Source: Capsicum annuum
Lineage: Eukaryota; Streptophyta; Magnoliopsida; Solanales; Solanaceae
DNA length: 64,000 bases
NCBI RefSeq assembly: GCF_002878395.1
Contig: NC_061115.1
Coordinates: 158,089,160-158,153,159 of the forward strand
Direction: 5' to 3'
The notes under the pieces were generated by a model. That model was not told where the DNA came from and did not search any database. It saw nothing but the letters and a program-made list of their open reading frames with translations. Position 1 is the stretch's first letter; each line of letters starts with the position of its first letter. Of the stretch, positions 49,441-64,000 are shown one piece after another. The position numbers were made by a program, and so were the translations under genes.

Positions 49441-50063
49441 ACAAAAGAAATTAGATGTCATTTTCTTCAATGAGCTGAAAATAATGAGAAAATATTAGGA
49501 AAAAGTTGTTGGAGAAGTGGGAATTTGATTTGTAAAAGGGAATGTATATAAAAAGGAATTAGTAAGGGTACTATAGTCAATTAACCAATTTTTTACCGTT
49601 GAAAGGCTCAGATTTTAAGCTGGAAGCGTGCCGTTTTGCACGTACAATACGCATTTTGCCACATAGGATAGGGGTGTTTATTTGTTCAGGTTTTGAATAA
49701 TTAAGGTCATATTTGTGCACTGTCAGAGTTTAAAATCAATGTTATAATTTGATGTCAAGTTTAGAATCATATTTATGTATTATGCCTTTTTCTTTTGCAC
49801 CATACTTCGATTATTATATATTCTCTCTTTTTCTTTTTTCTTTTTGTTATTTAGGTTCTCTTCTCTGTATAATAAATCCTTTTTTTTCTGTCATTTAGGT
49901 CATGTTTTCATATTTCAGAATGGAAACTACCATCTTTTTGTTTTTTCCAGAACTAAAGGTATATGTTTTTTTCATTTTTCAAAATGAGAAATATAGTACA
50001 ACAATGTAGTAGATTCTGATACAAAGATCTGACACAAAATTCTGTATAGCATTGACAACTCTA
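49441..50063. other. Intergenic sequence downstream of the malic enzyme gene
   Basis: T-rich on the plus strand around 49780-49980. No gene or transposon end is supported. Confidence 0.45.
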
Positions 50064-50069
50064 TTTATT
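50064..50069 (-). terminator. Poly(A) signal AATAAA
   Basis: AATAAA on the minus strand about 195 bases after the malic enzyme stop codon, a normal plant 3' UTR distance. Confidence 0.55.
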
Positions 50070-50112
50070 CACCTCCAATTATTATAGCTCTTAGGTCTAC
50101 GGAAACAAACTA

Positions 50113-50131
50113 CTTTGGCAGCATGCCAAAG
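50113..50131 (-). other. Hairpin in malic enzyme 3' UTR
   Basis: CTTTGGCAGCATGCCAAAG is an 8-bp perfect stem with a 3-base loop, about 130 bases after the stop codon and 45 before the poly(A) signal. A role in mRNA 3' processing or stability is possible but untested. Confidence 0.4.
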
Positions 50132-50263
50132 ACACCCAATTACAAGTTTACTACGAAACAAACCCGATTTCTGATCGAGTCACGACAAAAAATTGAAGTA
50201 CAATACACAACAAAAGCGTACAAGACAGGAAAGTCGAAACGGACTACAAGTGAAATGATCAAT

Positions 50264-56492
<6,229 letters not shown>

Positions 56493-56572
56493 TTTCTCCT
56501 TCTTAATATCCTCTTTATAAATTTACACACAACAATACACTTCTGTCTTCTGAAAGTCTTACAGTTTTGCCA

Positions 56573-56583
56573 ACTATATATAT
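56573..56583 (-). promoter_or_regulatory. TATA-like box of the malic enzyme gene
   Basis: On the minus strand TATATATATAG lies about 85 bases before the ATG at 56492. This predicts transcription start near 56545 and a 5' leader of about 50 bases. The assignment rests on position and sequence only. Confidence 0.45.
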
Positions 56584-56700
56584 ACACACACTTATTGGAA
56601 TGTGAAAGGGAACAGTTGACGGAGTATATCCTTCTAGACTAATATTGTTACTTTTGGCAATAGTTGAATTGAATGTTCCTCCCTCAACGACACCTGCCAT

Positions 56701-56900
56701 TTATATATACAAGTCTACATATTCTATACATATGATGATGAGCTTTGACCAGTAAGAACTATTAACGTATCATTTTGAATATTTAACTGAATTTGGTAAA
56801 ATACTCTTAAATTCATTGATTACACAAAAATAAGGATAAGGTTGGGATTTGATATTTTTTTTCAAAATTTTCGCGACCGAAGCTTTAGTGCAATAAATTA
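56701..56900. other. Upstream flank of malic enzyme gene
   Basis: AT-rich, probably promoter-distal sequence. No specific element is supported. Confidence 0.4.
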
Positions 56901-57130
56901 CTCTTCGTTTCAAATTATCTGTTTCAAATTTTCTAATTTAATTTCTCATTTTACTTATCTTTTTTCATTAATCAACAAAAAAAAAAAAATCATGTTTTAC
57001 CCTTTGCATTAATTAATTTTTTTTAAAATTAAAATATAAATATCATTTAATAGGGATACTATGATAAACTAAATATATTATTAATTATTTTTCTTAATAA
57101 ATATGTCATCTCAATTTAGAACGGAGGGAA
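56901..57130. mobile_element. Stowaway-type MITE
   Basis: Left end CTCTTCGTTTCAAATTATCT and right end (complement) TTCCCTCCGTTCTAAATTGA match the CTCCCTCCGTTY.. termini of Tc1/mariner-derived Stowaway MITEs. TA dinucleotides at 56899-56900 and 57131-57132 are the expected target duplication. About 230 bp, no coding capacity. It lies about 320 bp upstream of the TATA-like box. Confidence 0.7.
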
Positions 57131-57645
57131 TATGTTTTTTGTTTACCATGCTTATTGGTTAGGAAAAATCTTTTTGGCCATAATAATAATAAATCTTATT
57201 CACACTAAACTAATTATTCTTAAGACATTTTTACCCTTTTCATCCTAAATTTGAATTTCTAACATTACTTTATTTATTATACTATTTTCTAATACATTGA
57301 AAATTATCTCAATACATGGAAATAGACAATTTATGTATTCTATTTATAATTATTTAATTTTTTAATTGATAATTACATAATTAAATAATTGTCAAATGTA
57401 GTAATATGTAATTAAGAAAAAATTAATTAGTACAAATTTATTTATTAATTGCTAGTTAAATTTTTTCTTTTTTACGTTTGTAGTTGTTTAATTTTAGTTC
57501 AATTTTTAATTATGTAGTATAGTTTATACTTTGTACATACTTGGAGAAAGTTAATTAAATTATTTTATTTATTTTTATCTAGTTCGATTTTATGATTTTT
57601 TTTTTTAATGAATATGAAAATTATTGTATGAAAATAGAGTTTTAA
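57131..57645. other. AT-rich intergenic sequence
   Basis: I see no gene, repeat boundary or regulatory motif that I can support. Confidence 0.4.
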
Positions 57646-58822
57646 GGGTGAATTTCCTAAATAGTCAGCTAAGTTTTAAAAAATTTCTTCAAATATCACT
57701 TATGTTTTATTTAAGATCACAATATCACTCAACTATAATTTTTTTCCTCAAAAAACAGTAAACACCTCAAAAGTTTTCTTCTCTCTTAGTTGACATGAAT
57801 GTCACTAAAAAATTTTCAAAAAAAAAAAAAAAGACTAGACCTATTTAACTCATCAAACTTATTTAATCAAACTATAATTCCTTTTTTTCTTTGAAAAATG
57901 CATTAGTTTATTAAAAAATATATATATATACTTAAAAAAACTTTATTGGTACTAAAATTTGACATATATTTTTTTCAATGGTCACTCATATTTTCTGAAT
58001 TTCCTACAAAAATTATTTTTATCTTTTTAAAGATAATAATACGACTCAACTACCATTATTATTCTCAAAAAAAAAGTGAGTATCTTATATGTCTCTTTCT
58101 CTTCTAATTGGCGGGTCATATTATTAAATTATTTTTGTAATAGTAGGCTTATTTAAATCATCAAACTTATTTAGTCAAAATCATATTCCTATTCTTTTCT
58201 TTAAAAAAATATATTAATTTATTAAGCAGAAATTTTCATGCTTAGAAATCTTTTATCATTACTTAAACTTTCAAATTTTTTTCTAAAGTTAGTTTCTTGG
58301 ATTGTTATAAATATAATTGAAGTCGTTTATAAAAATTACATTTCGTTTTTGCTAAGACAATAATATCACTCAGTCATTAATACTTTTCTCAAAAAATCAC
58401 TAAGTACTTTGAAAGTTTTATCCTCTTCTAATTAACATATCATGTCAATAAACCATCATTTTTAAAAAAATAATAAACATATTAACTCCACAAACTCATT
58501 TAACCAAAATAATAGTTTTAGCTTTTTAAAAATATATATTAATTTATTAAGAAGAAATTCTCATACTTAGATATTTATACTTTTTTCTAGAGTTATTTTC
58601 CTAGATAATCAGTCAGGTTTGTATATATAATTGCCTATAAAGATCAGTTGTTTTGTAAAGAAAATAATAATTTTAATGACATGGCATGTCAACTAAGAGA
58701 GAAGAATATTTTTGAGGTATTTAGTATTTTTTTTTTTTAGGAAAAGAGTGATAGTTGAGTAATATTGTGGTGCTCAATGAAATATAAGTGATATTTGAAA
58801 GAAATTCTCAAATTCACTTTGA
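57646..58822. mobile_element. Composite inverted-repeat element with internal direct repeats
   Basis: Left part 57690-57800 ('caaatatcacttatgtttta', 'ttctctcttagttgacatg') is inverted at 58680-58800 ('ggcatgtcaactaagagaga', 'aatataagtgatatttgaa'). Between them the left arm recurs as direct repeats near 58027 and 58355, a spacing of about 310-330 bp, each with 'aaaaatatattaatttatta' downstream. No transposase. It is best described as a non-autonomous DNA element with long terminal inverted repeats; limits are approximate and no target duplication was found. Confidence 0.55.
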
Positions 58823-59095
58823 GTTTTAATAATAACACGTTTTGGCATATTTAAAATTTTATTATTTTATATTTGTCTATAGATAGATATACTAACAAAA
58901 TACATCGTGGTTAAATGTAAAAAGTTATCTTGCTAAGTTATTTAACCACAATAGTTTTTTCGCAATATTTGTATCAATAAATATGGCTAAAATTTATATA
59001 TATATATTTTATATGGTCCATGACTAAGAATTTATACTTATTGCTATGAAATCTATTATGTTGTAGACTGTAGTTAAAAAGAAAATTTTACTTTA

Positions 59096-59148
<53 letters not shown>

Positions 59149-59541
59149 TAAGTGATTTTATCCACGACAAATAATTTATATCTATCTTCATATAATTAGG
59201 GAGAATTTATAAAATTTTCTTTAGATTAAGTATATTAATTAATAAAATAATTAGATATAATAATTTATTTATTCAAATTATATTTGAAACTTATAAATAA
59301 GATACTGTAAATTTGAATTAAGCCGAATAATAAACACCTCTAAAATTCTTAAAATACTTGATCATGATAAAGTTTGAGTGAAACATATTAAAATTTTGTT
59401 TAAATTCTTTGTAATTAGTTAATTGTAGTCAGTAGAATCATTAATATAGACATTCATATTTGAATGATATTTTAAATATAATTTGAAAATATTATAATAA
59501 CGGCAGTCAAGACTTAAACACTCTAGATGTGGTGGACATTG
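58823..59541. other. AT-rich intergenic sequence with a TA microsatellite
   Basis: Contains (TA)n at 59101-59146 and no coding signal. The final 80 bp (59462-59541) belong to the direct repeat described next to the RTE insertion. Confidence 0.5.
59101..59146. repeat. (TA)n microsatellite
   Basis: An uninterrupted TA run of 46 bp. Confidence 0.95.
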
Positions 59542-60110
59542 ACAACAACAACAACAACAAGCCCAGTGTATTCCCACAAAGCGAGGTCTGGGGAGGGTAA
59601 AATGTACGCAGTCCATACCACTACATCTGAAGAAGTAGAGAAGCTGTTTTCGATAGACTCTCAGCTCAAGACGGAGAATAGTACACCAAAATTGTAAAGA
59701 AACATGTAACAGGAAAATATGGCATACAGAAACAAGACATAATAGAGATAATTATCAGAGAAGTACGAAAAAAAGAAGTACGAGCAATTCAAAATAAGAA
59801 ATAAGCACTAGGACACCACCTAGTAGGAACCTATATTCACAAACCAGAGGCTCCTCCTCAAGGACATAGTCCTAGTAACAAACACTCACCCACCCCACCC
59901 AAATTCACCTGGCTAAAGGCCCCTACTCAAGGACACAGGCCTAGGATTACTGTCCGGCTACCCAATCGATCTCCTAACACCTTGCCACAATCCACACTCA
60001 CCCTAACCTTCTGCCCTAATTCGCGACCTCCACACCTTCTTGTCTAGAGTCATGTCCTCAGTAAGTTGCAGCTGCTCTATGTCATGTCTAATCACCTCCC
60101 TCCAGTTATA
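59542..60110 (-). mobile_element. 5'-truncated RTE-clade LINE
   Basis: Read leftward from 60110 the frame gives WREVIRHDIEQLQLTEDMTL then DKKVWRSRIRAEG and a stop at 60003-60005, the C-terminus of RTE-type LINE polymerase in Solanaceae. It is followed by a 3' UTR, the block GAGCTGAGAGTCTATCG and a (TTG)n tail at 59542-59560. All upstream endonuclease and reverse transcriptase domains are absent, as expected for a 5'-truncated insertion. Confidence 0.85.
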
Positions 60111-60870
60111 AAAATCAAAGTATTCATTATCGTCGACTCTAGTTAACAACAACCCAAGAGAGTCACATTAATATTGTAGTCTTGCACTCATATTACATTG
60201 ATTTGATAATTTGAGAATCATTACTTATATTTGTTATTATTATGACTCCTAATTAAATAATTTTATAAATTATTATGTTTAAATAAATTTAAAATATATA
60301 TTTAAATAAATATTTAAAAATAATTTGAAAATAATACAATAACGACAGTAGAAATTAAACTAAAAATATTTTAGACATGGTAGAAATCGCCACTCTATAT
60401 AAATCATAAAAATCATTGATCCATAAGTGTCAATCCTATTTTATAACAACTCGAGAGTCATGTATTAATGTTGAGGTTTTATAGCTTCATGGTGTTGTAA
60501 ACGCCCACTTGGTTAAATAAAATTGTTTATTTACCAAAAAAAAATATTGACGTTTTACATATTTATTAGTTATCATGTTTTAAGAAGTACAATAAAAATT
60601 CAAATAATTAATGATGGCCCTAGTTAACATCGACCTAAGAGAATACTCACGCACTAATGTTGTAGTCTTGCTCCTCTATATTAAGCCGATTTGATAAATT
60701 GTGAATCATTAGTTAGTTTTATAATTAATGAAATCCTAATTAAGTAAATTCTATTATTTATTATATTTAAATAAATTTAGAAACTACATATTTAAATATT
60801 TTTTAAATATATTATTTTAAAATATATCAATAAAGATAATCAAAGCTCAAGACACTTTATAATTATCGAC
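60111..60870. repeat. Diverged direct repeats, period about 480-500 bp
   Basis: 'actctagttaacaacaaccc' (60136) with 'ttgtagtcttgc', 'gatttgataa' and 'cctaattaa' recurs as 'gccctagttaacatcgacct' (60617) with the same following blocks. A partial earlier copy is at 59462-59541 ('aatttgaaaatattataata'), matching 60322-60400. The RTE LINE sits inside the first copy. Confidence 0.65.
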
Positions 60871-61439
60871 AATAATTAATTGCACTAAACACTTACATCT
60901 TCTATGTTATGAAAATCTTACAGTTACATCCCCAAAAACGTTAATCTTATTTTTGCTAAAAACATTTAAACCTTGCATATAATGAATATCTTACGTAATT
61001 GAAACTTTATTTAACCAGTTATATATAAATAATTTTCAAGGGGAAAATAAATAAAAACTACAATAAAAAAAAGATTATATATATAAAATATTATAGTTAG
61101 TAAAATTACAAAAAATTTACGTACTTAAAGCCATAGAAAGTTATAATTTATAATGGGTACATCTTTTAAATAAGTTGTATCATATCCTATTTTTAAAATA
61201 TTTATTTATTTTTTAATCAAATGTATGAATAATTTTTTATACCCTTATTTTAAATATTCGTTAGAATAACTTTGCAAAAATATTTTATTTATATTTATGG
61301 TTATAATTTATCGTTCAAAAATTATATTATATATTTAATTATAGAGACACTTCATAGGAGGTGTAAGTGTAAAATTATCAAAGTACATGTGTAAGCATTT
61401 TATTTTAAAATTTAGAAAGTATATTCCTATTATTAAGTG
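60871..61439. other. AT-rich intergenic sequence
   Basis: No gene or recognised element. Confidence 0.4.
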
Positions 61440-61585
61440 GAGAGAAGTATCTATTACCCTCTGAACTTGTCGAGTTTTATTCATGGTATACCTGAACTTT
61501 GACTTGTCCTAAGTACCCCCCGAACATGTTCTTTTAGTACGTCGCGTGGCCATTTTTACTGATGTGGCAAAATGTTTGGGTTTCA

Positions 61586-61611
61586 CACTCCATCACGCGC
61601 GTGATGGAGTG
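61586..61611. repeat. Perfect 26-bp GC-rich palindrome
   Basis: CACTCCATCACGC followed by its exact reverse complement, just inside the left terminal repeat of the Mutator-like element and in AT-rich surroundings. Confidence 0.9.
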
Positions 61612-62191
61612 ATTTTTAAGCCAAATCATTCTTTTTAATGGTTAAAAAAATGAAAAGAAATATTTTTCTTTATTTTTTTTATAAAATTCAATCATCCTTC
61701 TCACTATTTATTATCCCTCTCCATTACTTTCAGTCTAAAAAAAATTCATCCATTTATTAATTTTGTAAAACTCATGTTTATCTCTTAATTAATTTATGAA
61801 ATAAAACTTTCATCCGTTAATTAATTTTGTAAAAAAATCATTTATTAATCTAAAAAAAAATTCATCCGTTTATTAATTTAATTTAAAACTCCAATTTTCA
61901 ATTTTATGAAACTACTTCAATTTTATAATCTTAATTATATATATCATATGAGTTATTGTAACTAAAGAAATGTACTAAATATCGAAGAAGACATTTTAAA
62001 AGATAATACAAAACAAATACTAAAGAAACTAATACACATACTTATAATAAAGTGAATGTAGTTATATTAATTATCGATTTTTAGTCCCTAACAATTTGAT
62101 TTTTGATTTAATCGATAAGAAAATACTCATAAAATAAAAAAAGTAATAACTAACATGAAAAGAAACTGAATCTTAGTTGCAACTAAAATTC

Positions 62192-62194
<3 letters not shown>

Positions 62195-62223
<29 letters not shown>
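62195..62223. repeat. (AT)n microsatellite
   Basis: Uninterrupted AT run inside the Mutator-like element. Confidence 0.95.
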
Positions 62224-62225
<2 letters not shown>

Positions 62226-62917
62226 GTAAAATAATAATTTAGCATAAACTTATTGGGTTAGCGGTTTACCCAATAACCCAGTAAAAAAAATCAAAATCGA
62301 ATCAATAACCCAATAATTTTTTTTATAAAATCGTTAACCCTATAACGATAAATCAATAACATTTTTATCGGTTTAATTTTTATACGTCTCTAACTTAAAT
62401 TGTAATTTCTTACTCCGTTAATTATACTAAGAACCTTATTTGTGCATGTGAGTCTCCTCAAAATCCTAATCGAAACACTAATTGGAAACTACTATGAAAC
62501 ACTAACCGGAAAAAAATAATTTCATATTTTTAACACACCAAAAAATATAAATTTTTAGACAATAGTTTGCTTGATCGACGAAAATTCAACCATTCAATAT
62601 TTTGGAGTAGAGAAAAATTGAAAAATATATTTTTGTAGAGAGAAATCGGATAATTAAGGTTAGAAAAGACTTATTTTTTAATATAGGATAAATATAAGGA
62701 AAGTGGATGGTATTTATCCACGTGGCCAGCCACATCAACATTTTTTTCTACGTGTCTGCGCGTGTATTATATACAGTGGACTTCAGCAAAAAGGGGCCAT
62801 GCGACGTACTAAAAGAACAAGTTCGAAGGGGTACTTAGGACTAGTAAAAGTTTAGGTGTACTATGAATAAAACTCGATAAGTTCAGGGGGGTAATGTATA
62901 CTTCTCTCTATAAAGTG

Positions 62918-62968
62918 TTCAATACTAATCATTTATATATTGAAAATTTGAAATTAAATATCATGAAT

Positions 62969-63011
<43 letters not shown>

Positions 63012-63832
63012 ATAATAATATATAATACAATATATTAAAAGTGTGAAAATCCTTAGAAAAGTGAATTAAACATTTTGTCCTTCATTAAAAGTCTTTGCTT
63101 TAGAAAAAATCGTCGTTTTCACTATTTATTCCTAATATTTAAGAGTTAAAAATTAATTAAATATATTTAGGATAAAAAATTCTCCTTATTAGAAGATATC
63201 AAAATTTTTATATCTTTTTCTAATTTAAGAGTTGAAAATTAATTAAATATATTTATGGTAAAACCCTTGCTTATTAGAAGTCCTTTACTGACAACTGATA
63301 CTTTTTCTATTAGTTTAAAAATTCTTAATCAATTAAATTTGATTTTAAGAAGATTTAAAAAATCTAAAAATAAATATAAAATATTAGTGTAAGAAAAAAT
63401 TAAGAAGTTTTAGATTTTTAAATATTCTAAGTACGTAATAGAATGTAATCAATAAATTTGTAAAGATTTGACTTTAAAAATAAGGAAAGATTTAAAAAAA
63501 AAACGTAACACAAATATGGTTCAAATTGATGTATCTCTCTTAGCATGTGGCAATAAAGAAAAGAGGTACGCAAACGCAAAAGTGATGATCCATCAACCAC
63601 TTAGAATTGAAAAACATATATGTGTATATGCTTATGTTTACATTATTATATTAAAGTGTGAAAGATTTTTGAAAAGTGATTTGAATTTGTACAATTTATT
63701 AAAAATCTTTGTAATAGATAAAATCATTTAATTTTAAATAATCAAACGTTACACGTACAGTTAAACTATATATTAGATTGTTTGCGTTAGAAACTTTTAC
63801 GGGTCAGACTTTTTTTAAAAGTAAAAAAAAAC
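62918..63832. other. AT-rich intergenic sequence with local duplications
   Basis: (TA)n at 62976-63006. 'gagttaaaaattaattaaat' at 63143 recurs as 'gagttgaaaattaattaaat' at 63229. The block 'tatattaaaagtgtgaaaat' at 63030 recurs in diverged form near 63645. No gene seen. Confidence 0.5.
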
Positions 63833-64000
63833 ATGAAAGAGGCCTCTACATCCAACCTTGAGTCCAACGCCCAACCACCGTTGAACCACCAGATAAAGCT
63901 GAAGGTCATATGGCAATCAATTCCACCTCGAGAACATTGTATAGTGACATTGTTAAAAATAGCAATCTGCTATCTTCACCAGATAATCTACAGCACCAAG
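63833..64000 (+). other. Possible start of a coding segment at the window edge
   Basis: From 63833 base composition becomes balanced and one frame (MKEASTSNLESNAQPPLNHQ..) stays open for 56 codons to the window end. A second frame (VQRPTTVEPPDKAEGHMAIN..YSDIVKNSN) is also open from about 63866. I recognise neither. A transposon ORF1 or an exon of the next gene is possible. Confidence 0.25.

Larger units (their letters stand above)
61440..62908. mobile_element. Non-autonomous Mutator-like element
   Basis: Terminal inverted repeats of about 115 bp: left GAGAGAAGTATCTATTACCC and right (complement) GAGAGAAGTATACATTACCC, with 'cgagttttattcat', 'tcctaagtacccc' and 'ttcttttagtacgtcgc' shared deeper in. 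The flanking 9-bp direct repeats TATTAAGTG (61431-61439) and TATAAAGTG (62909-62917) match at 8 of 9. Long termini plus a 9-bp duplication fit the Mutator superfamily. The 1.47-kb element has no transposase. Confidence 0.85.

Noticed and set aside
56515..56700. 61-codon open frame (starts MAGVVEGGTF) just upstream of the malic enzyme ATG
   Set aside because: It overlaps the TATA-like box, has no recognised similarity, and exon 1 already gives a complete plant NADP-ME N-terminus, so an alternative first exon is not supported.

Overview
The window looks like nuclear DNA of a flowering plant, most likely a member of the Solanaceae. It is AT-rich and dominated by Ty3/gypsy-type long terminal repeats (LTRs). 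It carries Solanaceae-type SINE, RTE-LINE and MITE pieces, and its one intact gene is a 19-exon NADP-dependent malic enzyme with plant-type GT-AG introns. The genus cannot be fixed from the sequence alone.

Positions 1-46,464 are a dense, nested pile of retrotransposons. From the left: a minus-strand solo LTR (279-2659); a plus-strand solo LTR (4150-14783) split by a minus-strand two-LTR element with a 3.2-kb non-coding interior (5958-13936); a decayed L1 LINE (about 15105-19047) split by a plus-strand solo LTR with a perfect 5-bp target duplication (15905-18286); a 100-N assembly gap; and an LTR-like fragment to about 20418. From 20470 to 46464 nearly everything is on the minus strand. One LTR family (20866-22711, and 23027-23575 plus 45548-46464) is split by a 22-kb array in which LTRs and interiors alternate and neighbouring interiors share LTRs (LTR-A, B, C, D). 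The last LTR of that array is split again by a 6.9-kb plus-strand element (38603-45475) that keeps a broken gag and has lost pol. The matching empty insertion site of that last element is still visible in LTR-A at 25616-25620.

Positions 46,465-49,440 are a boundary zone: a 1.5-kb tandem repeat whose units are AT-rich palindromes, a 550-bp purine tract with a run of 15 G, and a mosaic of small hAT, copia and gypsy scraps.

Positions 50,064-56,583 hold the malic enzyme gene on the minus strand: TATA-like box, 19 exons encoding 578 residues with all recognised catalytic residues, and a poly(A) signal. Its introns host a SINE, a MITE and an RTE tail. The protein has no transit peptide, so a cytosolic enzyme converting malate to pyruvate and CO2 while making NADPH is inferred.

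Positions 56,700-64,000 are AT-rich intergenic DNA with small transposons: a Stowaway MITE, a composite inverted-repeat element, a 5'-truncated RTE LINE inserted in a diverged direct repeat, and a 1.47-kb Mutator-like element with about 115-bp inverted termini and a 9-bp target duplication. A possible start of another coding segment lies at the right edge.
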